Virus record (IMG/VR): IMGVR_UViG_3300030617_000007
Span: 1-64,000 of that record
Reading direction: 5' to 3' (one strand)
DNA from: a virus
Length of the DNA: 64,000 nucleotides
Shown here in pieces: positions 34,150 to 42,120 of this stretch. Made by a program: the position numbers and the translations under genes. Numbering within the stretch: position 1 is the first letter of the stretch; each line of letters starts with the position of its first letter. The notes under the pieces were generated by a model. The model saw nothing but the letters and a program-made list of their open reading frames with translations, made no database searches and was not told the DNA's origin.

Positions 34150-35277
34150 TTATACCGAGTAGTACGGAATCTTCACAGTCGTACCGTTGATGACTGTCTC
34201 CCAGAACCCTAGTGGGTTTGCAGGAAGAGTTTCGCTACCGGCTGTCGCTGTCGTGGCGACTGTCGCAGAGCTAATAGTTAGTGAGCCAGTTTCAACGCTG
34301 CCCTGTACACTAATGTTAGGTACTTGGAACTGAAAGTCTGATCCTGATCCGCTGGTGTGTGATAGCACGAGAGTAGACACTGGATTTGAACCAGAAGAGA
34401 GCACTACACCTAGTTCCCAACTTTCTGAGACACTTGCTGACCCATTCCAATAGTTGCTAGAAAATACTAATGGTGGGGCGGCAGAGTTGGTGACGTTAGT
34501 CGCCGCCGAGGTGCTATACACTAGAACCTCACCGGCAAAGTTTGCCTCTAGTCCATTAACAATGCCGCTAAAGTCTGCATTTACACCGTTGAAATTTTCA
34601 GCAAAAACATCGGAATTGAACTGTAAAAGATGAGTACCGCTTGATCCGGAAAATACAAGAGCAAGCGTTACAGTGGGATTTGTTCCCGAACCGGGCTGCA
34701 CTTGCCACGACCATGTGTCGGTCTGGGATGTACTGCCGTCCCAATAGTTACCAACTAGTTCAAAAATAGGAGAATTCTGATTGGCTGAGTTAGTGGCTGG
34801 TGCTGTCGCAAGTACACTTACATTTGAGTCCGATACCCATCCTTCTTCAAAAGTTTGAGCTGCCGTCCAGTTATTATTTATATTGGTCTGTGGTACGTTT
34901 ACTAGAAGGTTCTGCCACCCGGTATTCGTAAAGACTAAGAGCTGCTGAGCGCCGACGCTCCACACTTGCCAACCGTTGTTTGGAGTGTAGTAAACCCATG
35001 CTGGTACCTTTGTATTAGTGCCGGGCGTGGTGACCTCTGTCGACCATACTGCCAATGCGCTTCCGTGGCCTGCCCACGTCCCTGTAGGGCTCGTGCCTAC
35101 GATGTATGCGTCTCCGTTCGCTGGAGAACTTGGAGCCGTATTGCCGCCTGCACTAATGACCGTGGCCTGCACCAGACTATCGAAGCCGATGAGGAAAGGT
35201 CGGAACGCATCATAGTAGACTTCATTGATATCAGCGTTGATAAAAAGATTTAGTTTTGGGCCGAAATCTATTGCCAT
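34150..35277 (-). CDS. tail fibre protein with DUF2793-like domain
   Basis: 375 residues. The N-terminal region APSSPANGDAYIVG, GTWAGHGSALAVW and YYTPNNGWQVW matches the DUF2793 domain found in many phage fibres. Repeated NYWDGS/NYWNGS segments then form the shaft, and the end (LPANPLGFWETVINGTTVKIPYY) shares a C-terminal module with the 33641 protein. Confidence 0.7.
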   Translation of the reverse strand: MAIDFGPKLNLFINADINEVYYDAFRPFLIGFDSLVQATVISAGGNTAPSSPANGDAYIVGTSPTGTWAGHGSALAVWSTEVTTPGTNTKVPAWVYYTPNNGWQVWSVGAQQLLVFTNTGWQNLLVNVPQTNINNNWTAAQTFEEGWVSDSNVSVLATAPATNSANQNSPIFELVGNYWDGSTSQTDTWSWQVQPGSGTNPTVTLALVFSGSSGTHLLQFNSDVFAENFNGVNADFSGIVNGLEANFAGEVLVYSTSAATNVTNSAAPPLVFSSNYWNGSASVSESWELGVVLSSGSNPVSTLVLSHTSGSGSDFQFQVPNISVQGSVETGSLTISSATVATTATAGSETLPANPLGFWETVINGTTVKIPYYSV

Positions 35278-35285
35278 GATGCTCC

Positions 35286-35627
35286 TTATGAAGAGAATGA
35301 CGCGCCGAATGCCGCGCCGAAGCCAGTAGGGTTGGACGGAGTAACGGTCACTACAATGGGAGTGACGGTTACAAGCTGTCCCTCTTCCGTGTAGGCGCGT
35401 AGTAAATAAACTGTATTTGCCGGTAGTAAGCTGACATTAGGCCAGAACAACGGCGTACCTGATACGTTGCCGCTGCCGTCGAGCTGGACGCGCACTTTAC
35501 TGTACGCGCCAAGCTGACCGTTTGGTGTCTGACTGTCGGTGCTGATGTTGACAAGGAGAAAGCCGTTGGCCAGCTCATTCCCCTCAGCGTCAGTAAACTG
35601 TGTGACGGGGAGACCGTTCTGTGCCAT
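35286..35627 (-). CDS. small tail fibre module protein
   Basis: 113 residues from the ATG at 35627 (AAGGAGTAGC upstream). TQFTDAEGNELANGFLLVNIS, LDGSGNVSGTPLFWPN and AYTEEGQLV repeat the N-terminal module of the protein at 33641. Likely an accessory fibre or baseplate piece. Confidence 0.65.
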   Translation of the reverse strand: MAQNGLPVTQFTDAEGNELANGFLLVNISTDSQTPNGQLGAYSKVRVQLDGSGNVSGTPLFWPNVSLLPANTVYLLRAYTEEGQLVTVTPIVVTVTPSNPTGFGAAFGASFSS

Positions 35628-35635
35628 GCTACTCC

Positions 35636-36538
35636 TTATGTCTGTCGCGCCTGGAAGCCTTGATTCTGTCTCTGCCCGTTGGCAGATGGCGCACCGGTAA
35701 TTGAGTACCACGTGTTGAGGAAGATGTTCTTTTCCGTCTCCGTGAGACCTTCTGCTGTACCGAGTAAGCCTGCCATGAACTTTTGATTGGCCGTAGCGAA
35801 GCGTGGGTCATCGGCGAACAGCCACATCATCGCGAGGAAACCCCAATTGTAGATGTGGGAATACTCGTCAGGGATTGGTGCCCAAGTCTGCGATAGCTTA
35901 CTGAAGATCGGGGGTTTCTGCTGGATAGTGATAGCAATAGGATACGCCTTGTCCGGTGTACTCATCAGACGGAAGGTGACGTTACCGAGGCCATCGTCAG
36001 TCTGCGCCGCGATGAAAGCCGGACGTCCCTGAGTCGAATCGAGGCCGAGAGAAATCTTTGCACCAAGTTCTACCCATCCTTTTGTCGGATCGTTGACTGA
36101 CTGCGTCTCCATCCATGCAAAGGTGTAAGAGCCTACTGCTGTCGGGAGCACTGGACCTCTGTTTGTCCAGGTCACTGACCCGTCCGTAGTTGTGCCTGCG
36201 AGCGTGTGGTTCCATGTTGGGCCGGTGCCGGTGGTACCTGCTGTCGTACAGACTTGGGAGTTACCTGCATCATCTATGGTGAACCAACCTAGTGTGACGG
36301 CTGTTGAGGCAGTGTAATTGAATACGGTGTAGTCCTGCTGGCCTATGACAGTAACAAAGCCAATGATGCGACGGTTCCACCGCCATGCAAAGGGCGCGCC
36401 CATGATCGTCTGGACCACAGTATTGGCTGAGGTGAGGGCTGGTTCGAGGAAGTCGTTGTTGGCATTCGTTCGACCAAAATTAAATTTCTTTGCCCATTCC
36501 GAGGTCCGAAGGAGGGTTATTGTACTAGATGCTGCCAT
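35636..36538 (-). CDS. tail adaptor protein (tail tube A / gp11-like), copy 1
   Basis: 300 residues from the ATG at 36538 with GGAGAGATC upstream. Helical ends (ANTVVQTIMGAPFAWRWNRR; IPDEYSHIYNWGFLAMM) frame one module of the type DDAGNSQVCTTAGTTG...TTTDGSVTWTNRG. The terminal parts parallel the next protein, marking the two as paralogous adaptor proteins joining portal and tail. Confidence 0.65.
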   Translation of the reverse strand: MAASSTITLLRTSEWAKKFNFGRTNANNDFLEPALTSANTVVQTIMGAPFAWRWNRRIIGFVTVIGQQDYTVFNYTASTAVTLGWFTIDDAGNSQVCTTAGTTGTGPTWNHTLAGTTTDGSVTWTNRGPVLPTAVGSYTFAWMETQSVNDPTKGWVELGAKISLGLDSTQGRPAFIAAQTDDGLGNVTFRLMSTPDKAYPIAITIQQKPPIFSKLSQTWAPIPDEYSHIYNWGFLAMMWLFADDPRFATANQKFMAGLLGTAEGLTETEKNIFLNTWYSITGAPSANGQRQNQGFQARQT

Positions 36539-36617
36539 TTGATCTCTCCAAATAACCAATGAGGTTTCTCATATGGTCAGTATCATCTTTCAATATCCCG
36601 AGGATCAGGTTGCTCAT
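36525..36617 (-). CDS. possible small ORF (30 aa)
   Basis: Reads MSNLILGILKDDTDHMRN and runs into the start of the following adaptor gene. The ribosome site is poor. It could be a coupling ORF or chance. Confidence 0.25.
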   Translation of the reverse strand: MSNLILGILKDDTDHMRNLIGYLERSNGSI

Positions 36618-36661
36618 GCCCGTTTTTACAATGTGTTTTAAGCAATTAAATACCTTATTTA

Positions 36662-37783
36662 TCAACGACTTGACCAGGGTCCATAGGGGTAACTAGCCGA
36701 AATTTGGGCTGTGCCCCAACCGTTGTCCATGATACTTTGGCCTGGATAAAATCCATAGTCGTCCTGCTCGCGGTCGGCTTGGCGTACTGCCTTGTCGAGG
36801 GCTTCGAGGAAGAGCTGACGCTCCAGTTGATATTTAGATCGAATCTTCGGATCAGGATTGCGCCGATAGCATTCGGCAAAGAAGCCTTGCTTGAATGCCC
36901 ATGCATAATCATCAGGGATAGGCTCAAGTGTCTGAGAGGTGCTCTTAAAGCGCGGAGCGCGCATCTGAGCTTCGACTACGATCTGCCATGCCACACCGTT
37001 CTGAGGCGGAATGGGATTCAGGCGGAAGCCCTGGCCCTTCGGGTTGATCGCGGTCCATATGCAAGATCCGTCTGCTACTGTGGTAGCCACGGTGGTGGGA
37101 GCAGGGATCGTCGGATAGACCGGGTTCGTTGGCCAAGTCGGTTGCGTGTTGCCGCACGTACCGAAGGTCGTGAGGTTCCACAGGTTCCCGTTAGGGTCAG
37201 TGATGCAAGTCGTCGCGTTCGTAGGCTGATTCAGGATGCCGATAGGATTAGTATAGATTACGTTTGGACCGGGGTTCTGCAAGCCGCCGAGATTCGGGCC
37301 GATGTTGATCGTGTCGCCCTGAAGTTGAGTGGCGGTAGGGCCGAGGGGGTTCGCACCCCATGTGCCGGTCTGTAGCAGATCGTTCGGGAGCCAGCAAATC
37401 TTTCCTGGGTCAGAATTCTGCTCATACGTTACGTCAAGGTCTTTCTTGACTTCGAGCTGCTGCTTCTGCTTCGGTATGGATGTCTGGTTGATCTGGGATG
37501 CCCATGCATGCTCAAGCCACGCGACGTTTACGACGCCGGGCACGAAGTAGTCCTGCTGGTACGAGATGGTCGTAAAGGTAGGAACGTTGGTGCGGTTCCA
37601 CTTCCAGTTATACGGCTGACCGATAGGTCCGCCATTGATGATGTCCTGCATGACATCGTTCGCGATGGAGATGGCCGGGGCGTTCGAGAACCCGCCAGTA
37701 GCGAGTGCCGGTGATACATCTCCAAGAGATGCGGCGTCATCGATTATTTCTTGGAGCTCCACATTCGAGTTCTGTCCTGGCAT
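36662..37783 (-). CDS. tail adaptor protein (tail tube A / gp11-like), copy 2
   Basis: 373 residues from the ATG at 37783, with GGAGACAT upstream. The N-terminal ISIANDVMQDIINGGPIGQP and YNWKWNR and the C-terminal PIPDDYAWAFKQGFFAECYRR match copy 1. It also carries one ITDPNGNLWNLTTFG module. A duplicated adaptor gene in tandem is unusual, and each copy may form a different ring. Confidence 0.65.
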   Translation of the reverse strand: MPGQNSNVELQEIIDDAASLGDVSPALATGGFSNAPAISIANDVMQDIINGGPIGQPYNWKWNRTNVPTFTTISYQQDYFVPGVVNVAWLEHAWASQINQTSIPKQKQQLEVKKDLDVTYEQNSDPGKICWLPNDLLQTGTWGANPLGPTATQLQGDTINIGPNLGGLQNPGPNVIYTNPIGILNQPTNATTCITDPNGNLWNLTTFGTCGNTQPTWPTNPVYPTIPAPTTVATTVADGSCIWTAINPKGQGFRLNPIPPQNGVAWQIVVEAQMRAPRFKSTSQTLEPIPDDYAWAFKQGFFAECYRRNPDPKIRSKYQLERQLFLEALDKAVRQADREQDDYGFYPGQSIMDNGWGTAQISASYPYGPWSSR

Positions 37784-37796
37784 TATGTCTCCATAC

Positions 37797-37833
37797 AACA
37801 AAAGAGCCCTCGCACATAAAGTGTACGAGGGCT
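37797..37833 (-). terminator. rho-independent terminator
   Basis: AGCCCTCG and CGAGGGCT (37805-37812 / 37826-37833) form an eight-pair stem; leftwards it is followed by CTTTTGTTG. It lies just before the adaptor genes and after the gene ending at 37862, so head and tail genes may be partly uncoupled here. Confidence 0.75.
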
Positions 37834-37861
37834 GGTTGTTTCTTGATTCGTATTTCTACCA

Positions 37862-38542
37862 TCATCTCATGGTAGTGTGTCTTGTCTGTTCCCTGTAGAA
37901 CGCACCGTTGTCTGAGTAACCAAACAACACGGAGCTCGACCCAGTATTACGGGTCGGGAAGTTGCAAGCCGTCTTATAGTCGGCATACGCGTCGAGATAG
38001 GCCTCGCGGTCGTCGCCGTAATCAGCAGCGATGGGCGGCTTCCATGTCTTGCCACAACGCATACAGCGGACGTTGATGTCACCGTTACAGAACGTGTGCT
38101 TCATGACTGCGTACTGCGAATCATCACCCTGTCCGCCAACATAACCGGCCTGGCCGTTTCCACCTTTGCGGTGGTTGCACTTCTCTTCGCTCTTTTTCTG
38201 GGTGCGGTTCTTGTCTGCGATGGCCGCGCCATTGATACGCGCCTTAGCGCCATGATCGTTGGACTTGAGGGCACGGTCGTCGAGACGAGCTTGGATGTCC
38301 TGCGAGTTGAGCTTGCGCTCTGCGATGGCGAGCTGGGTTTCTTCCTGCTGGAGACGAAGGGACTCAAGCTGAGCCTTTGCGATCTCGATCTGAATCTTTT
38401 CCAGCTCGGTCGGCTCTGCGTTGAACTTGGGCTGTTCTTTCTCTTTAGGCTTCTCTTGCTGCTTCGGTGCTTCGATTGTCTGCTGTGCTTGTGCGGTAGT
38501 CGTGTTGATTCCCGCGATCTGTTCTAAACTCTTATCTGCCAT
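37862..38542 (-). CDS. coiled-coil protein with zinc-ribbon-like cluster
   Basis: 226 residues. A Gln/Lys/Glu-rich N-terminal half forms a coiled coil (about 45-95). CNHRKGG and later FCNGDINVRCMRCGKTW suggest a bound zinc. Located in the head-tail gene block, so probably a virion or assembly protein. No family recognised. Confidence 0.55.
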   Translation of the reverse strand: MADKSLEQIAGINTTTAQAQQTIEAPKQQEKPKEKEQPKFNAEPTELEKIQIEIAKAQLESLRLQQEETQLAIAERKLNSQDIQARLDDRALKSNDHGAKARINGAAIADKNRTQKKSEEKCNHRKGGNGQAGYVGGQGDDSQYAVMKHTFCNGDINVRCMRCGKTWKPPIAADYGDDREAYLDAYADYKTACNFPTRNTGSSSVLFGYSDNGAFYREQTRHTTMR

Positions 38543-38563
38543 TCATCCCTCCTCTGGGATTTG

Positions 38564-39211
38564 TTACATCGCGCCGACGCTGTTGCGATAAGCCGTGACC
38601 AGCGCGTTATATTTGTGGAACTGCTCTGTCTCTTTAGGTCTCCCGAAGAACTTGATTGCTTTCGCCTCGGAGATGATGCCTTTCAGGATGAGCTGTAGGA
38701 GCGGAGTGCGCCAACCGCGCCGACGCTCGGCCAATGGTGCACCGTGGTCGTCAAAGTTCATGATGGATAGTTCAGGCATCTGCCCTATCTGCACCCAGCA
38801 CTCGACTGTGGGTTCGGAGAAGCCATCTTTACCGATCAGCAAGTTTGCTTTGTCAGCATGTAAATGCTGTTGGTAATACGCGTGTACGCCAGCCTTACGC
38901 AAGAGAGTGATGAACTCTGTGTGCGCCATGACTCGCCCGATACGAGCGCCAATGTCAGCGTACTCTTCAGGGGTCAACCACTGGTACTGCTTTGCAATAC
39001 CGTCGCTAAACTCTTTCTGCTCGGCGGCGGCTTCTTTGTTCTGGTTGCTGATCTTGCTCTCGTCGATGTATGACCGTTTAGAGTATTCAGCGACGGCGGC
39101 TTCCAGGTCAGGGGCGAGACGCTGCTCCATCTCGTACGCGTACGACTCCCAAGGAGCCTTCTCACTCAGACGTGTACCCTGTCCGGTGTATACTGCTTCT
39201 TTCTGATCCAA
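38564..39211 (-). CDS. hypothetical head-region protein (215 aa)
   Basis: TTG start at 39211 chosen because GAGGAGAGAC lies just upstream; the frame is open back to an ATG at 39370, but that extension has an atypical composition. Helical and charged, with a WLTPEEYADIGARIGRVMAHTEF segment and a central beta part. Function unknown. Confidence 0.55.
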   Translation of the reverse strand: MDQKEAVYTGQGTRLSEKAPWESYAYEMEQRLAPDLEAAVAEYSKRSYIDESKISNQNKEAAAEQKEFSDGIAKQYQWLTPEEYADIGARIGRVMAHTEFITLLRKAGVHAYYQQHLHADKANLLIGKDGFSEPTVECWVQIGQMPELSIMNFDDHGAPLAERRRGWRTPLLQLILKGIISEAKAIKFFGRPKETEQFHKYNALVTAYRNSVGAM

Positions 39212-39397
39212 AGTCTCTCCTCTTTGGTGAATAAACAAATAACGTGTCTGCCAAACGATGACGTTCGCGCGATGAACATTACACACCGTCGGCAGTACCT
39301 CCATACAGACTGGCCGGTCATATAGGAGATAAAAGTTCTCTGTCAGAGATAGCACCAGCAGATAATCCATCCCTGGGTATGTAACAGAAAACGAAAC

Positions 39398-39715
39398 TTA
39401 GTCGGCAATGCGCTCAGCTACCGGGCTCGTGTGGCTCTCGTGCTCTCGCTGAAACTTCAGTGCAGCGATGCTACGCTCGATTATGATTGTATAATCCTCT
39501 GGGCCGATGGGTGGTTGAAACCCGCCACGCTCCCAGAGTTCCCTCAGTGCTTCTTGCGCTTGCACATCTACTTCGCAAAGGGCGGTAAACAACTCGTCAG
39601 CTTTCGCTCCGAGACGTTCCGACTTTCTGCGTAAACTTTTATTGACGGTTCGCAGGACTCTGTTATGGTGCCGGGTCGCAGTGCGAAGGTCTTCTGAACA
39701 ATTTTCACATGCCAT
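39398..39715 (-). CDS. hypothetical helical protein (105 aa)
   Basis: Starts MACENCSEDLRTATRHHNRV; strongly helical and charged. A CxxC lies at the N-terminus. The position between decoration and tail genes suggests an assembly role, not otherwise supported. The 186 bases downstream (39212-39397) hold no convincing gene. Confidence 0.5.
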   Translation of the reverse strand: MACENCSEDLRTATRHHNRVLRTVNKSLRRKSERLGAKADELFTALCEVDVQAQEALRELWERGGFQPPIGPEDYTIIIERSIAALKFQREHESHTSPVAERIAD

Positions 39716-39757
39716 AGTTGGCGGCTCCTCTTCCGCCTTTCTGGTTTGTCTTGTTGC

Positions 39758-39773
39758 TTACTTACTTACTTAC
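39758..39773. repeat. tetranucleotide repeat giving stops in all frames
   Basis: Four exact TTAC units (plus strand) over the stop codon of the decoration gene. On the coding strand this reads AAGTAAGTAAGTAAGTAAG, placing TAA in all three frames within 12 bases. Confidence 0.8.
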
Positions 39774-40720
39774 TTGACCACCGTGACGTTTACTTCTGCA
39801 TAGACCTTATTGACCGGCAAGCCGTTCATAGGGTTTCCAGAAGAAACAATCGCAGGGATCGCGTTGTTGGCAAACGGATACGATACTTCAACCACACTTC
39901 CGCCAGTCACACCATTGGTAGTGATAAGGCCGGATGCGGATACGTTCAGTACCTTTACGCCGGTAGCGCCTACGGCAACGGGACTGGTCCCGCCGACATA
40001 AGACTGCGTACCGTCCACGAAGTAGGTAAGAGCATTGGTGCCACTCTCTTCTACAGTCGCAGTCGCCGCATGAGTCTCTGCTACAGCCGCCGAGTTGTCG
40101 ACAGTAATCGTAGTCGCACCAGAGTTGGCTACGATCAGGAAGCTGCCGTTGTTCACGGTGTTAGTAACAAAGCCTGCAATCTCGACAGTCAGTCCGACGA
40201 GCGAACCTGTGGTGGCACTTGTGAAGGTACCGGTGTAGACTGCAACGTTAGGGGTACTGGTAGCGGTTCCCGCGTGTGTGTCAGCGACACCCAACGCATT
40301 GCTAAGCGTAATGGTGGTCGTGGTGTTGGCAGTGCATTCAAACGTGCCGTTGTTCGGCGCAAGGTCGAAGCCGGTGACGATGAATGTCTGTCCGACAAGA
40401 CTACCAGCAGCCGGAGCGCTAGAGGTCGTGTAGACAGTGGAACCACCAGAAGCGGCAGCGGCGGCAGACAGGGTCTCGGTGAACTGAGCGGCTGCACTGG
40501 CGACGGAGGTCACAACGTATGCGGTACCTGGGGTGATGACGTTCCCGCCTGCATCCTCAAGGACTGGATCAAGCTGGAATGATTCTGGGAAGCCGGTGCC
40601 CGACAGGGACAACGTTACATCGTTGTACCCAGGGGTAGTGCTCAGAGGGGTTTCATTTCCCTGAACCTTGATCGCTGCGGCTACGCCAAGACCAGTAGTA
40701 GGGGCTGGATAAAGAGCCAT
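39770..40720 (-). CDS. capsid decoration-like protein with Ig-like repeats
   Basis: 316 residues, very rich in Thr, Ala, Val and Ser. Two tandem ~65-residue repeats share GSLVGQTFIVTGF/GSLVGLTVEIAGF, then NNGTF/NNGSF, TTITL/TTITV and ADTHAGTAT/AETHAATAT. It follows the capsid gene after a terminator, a usual place for head decoration or fibre proteins. Likely surface exposed. Confidence 0.65.
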   Translation of the reverse strand: MALYPAPTTGLGVAAAIKVQGNETPLSTTPGYNDVTLSLSGTGFPESFQLDPVLEDAGGNVITPGTAYVVTSVASAAAQFTETLSAAAAASGGSTVYTTSSAPAAGSLVGQTFIVTGFDLAPNNGTFECTANTTTTITLSNALGVADTHAGTATSTPNVAVYTGTFTSATTGSLVGLTVEIAGFVTNTVNNGSFLIVANSGATTITVDNSAAVAETHAATATVEESGTNALTYFVDGTQSYVGGTSPVAVGATGVKVLNVSASGLITTNGVTGGSVVEVSYPFANNAIPAIVSSGNPMNGLPVNKVYAEVNVTVVK

Positions 40721-40747
40721 ATTTCTTATTCCTTTCGAGGTCTTACA

Positions 40748-40783
40748 GTAAAAGAATCGGCCCTCTGTTTTTACGAGAGGGCC
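40748..40783 (-). terminator. rho-independent terminator after capsid gene
   Basis: GGCCCTCT (40759-40766) and AGAGGGCC (40776-40783) form an eight-pair stem with a T/A-rich loop; leftwards it is followed by GATTCTTTTACTG. It lies between the capsid and decoration genes and may lower downstream transcription. Confidence 0.75.
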
Positions 40784-40798
40784 AGAGTCTTAGCTGAT

Positions 40799-41830
40799 TT
40801 ACGAAATCGCCGATGCAGCATCTATTTCGCGGATGCGGATCGTGGTGTCGGGACCGAGGCTGGTAGTGAAGTGAACCTTGTAACTGGTCCATCCAGGGAT
40901 CAAACCTTCGGGGTCGGCAACGCTGTTAGGCGCATTCTGCGTGATGTTCGGCTTGATGTTGTTCCACTCGCCGTCACCGTACTCCGTGTCGCCCTGTGCT
41001 CCGAGCTTGATGGAGTAGATACCGTCACGACCGAAGATGTAAGTGCGAAGGGCGGTGAGGCCGGTGATCGCCTTATAGTTCGGAGTGGCAGTAACCTGAT
41101 TCGACTGGAAGAAGCGGACGCCCGAGGACGGCAGCTCGATCATTTCGGTCAGGTCGGTGCTGATGAGGTCTTCCATGCGCATGAGGCCGACCGGAGTGTG
41201 CTTCAGGATGTCGATGGGGCTGTTGTTGCTGACATCAGAGAGCACGTCGCCGAGAGCGAACGGATGGATGACTCCACAGAAGCTCTTGGAAGCTTCGTCA
41301 AACGGACGGACGGAGCGACCTGCGAGGCCCTGCACGGCGTTACGAATCTGGTTCAAGCTGAGAGTCGTAAAGCTGGTGGTGCTGGTCGCGGCAAGCTGCA
41401 CAAGGACGCTAGAATCAACTGCGGTAGCGCCGTCTGCGGTTGCGCGAACGAGACCAGAGAGGGATTCGCCGAGGCGATATGCCATCTCACGAGCAACGTT
41501 CTCAATCGTGTTGTCAATCGCGGTGGCGAGAGACAGCGAGGAGAAGTTGGCGAAGTCGGCGTACTCGCCGATGGTCGCGGTGGTATTCAGTACGGAAACA
41601 GTGATCGAGTTGCCGACAGTACCTTCCGTGGTCTGCGCAGTGTTCGCAGCCAGGGGCACGTACATAAACATCTCGTATTGATTACCACTTTTGGTGGGTA
41701 GGTCGAGTCGTTCGGAGCAAGCTACGAAAGGCGTCTGAGCCTTAAGATTTTCTCGGAACTTTTTATCATAGAACTTTACAGTGGACTGAGGCAGATTACT
41801 CTGGCCATTTGCTGCTGGGTTATAAGCCAT
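40799..41830 (-). CDS. major capsid protein (N4-gp56-like, HK97 fold)
   Basis: 343 residues. TVKFYDKKFRENLKAQTPFV near the start, then a TTEGTVGNSITVS-type segment, IGEYADFANFSSLS and LATAIDNTIENVAREMAYRLGE fit the N4-gp56 family of HK97-fold coat proteins. It follows the scaffold-like gene and precedes a terminator and the decoration gene, as expected. AAAGGTATC lies before the ATG. Confidence 0.85.
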   Translation of the reverse strand: MAYNPAANGQSNLPQSTVKFYDKKFRENLKAQTPFVACSERLDLPTKSGNQYEMFMYVPLAANTAQTTEGTVGNSITVSVLNTTATIGEYADFANFSSLSLATAIDNTIENVAREMAYRLGESLSGLVRATADGATAVDSSVLVQLAATSTTSFTTLSLNQIRNAVQGLAGRSVRPFDEASKSFCGVIHPFALGDVLSDVSNNSPIDILKHTPVGLMRMEDLISTDLTEMIELPSSGVRFFQSNQVTATPNYKAITGLTALRTYIFGRDGIYSIKLGAQGDTEYGDGEWNNIKPNITQNAPNSVADPEGLIPGWTSYKVHFTTSLGPDTTIRIREIDAASAIS

Positions 41831-42120
41831 TATTGATACCTTTGAAACAACAACAATCTTGTCTTTTCATCTCCTCCCAGAGATAAAGCTGCTCGATTGT
41901 CGCCCAATGTGTTGTCATCTCATAGCTGTGTAATCCGACACAGTGTCAGCGATGGCCGTCCCAGGACTCGGGACCGCATTTGCCTCAGCACATAACTTTG
42001 GGAATGTGGAATCGTAATCCGACGACCCATTCATTCAAAACTTTCAAATATTGCAAAATTCAGGGGCCAACTTCTACGGTGCGGCCCACTACCGCTCGGG
42101 GCATTTATTCCCGAGGAGTC
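41831..42120 (-). other. capsid gene leader region with hairpins and tiny ORFs
   Basis: This 290-base gap upstream of the capsid gene holds hairpins (CTCGGG/CCCGAG near 42099-42119; GTCCC/GGGAC near 41963-41980). Two very short ORFs are linked by an overlapping stop and start: 41915-42034 (39 codons) and 41820-41918 (32 codons), the second running into the capsid start. They may tune capsid translation. No promoter with both boxes was found. Confidence 0.4.

Noticed and set aside
39212-39370. Longer form of the 215-residue head-region protein starting at 39370
   Set aside because: The extension has atypical composition and no good ribosome site, while GAGGAGAGAC sits before the TTG at 39211.
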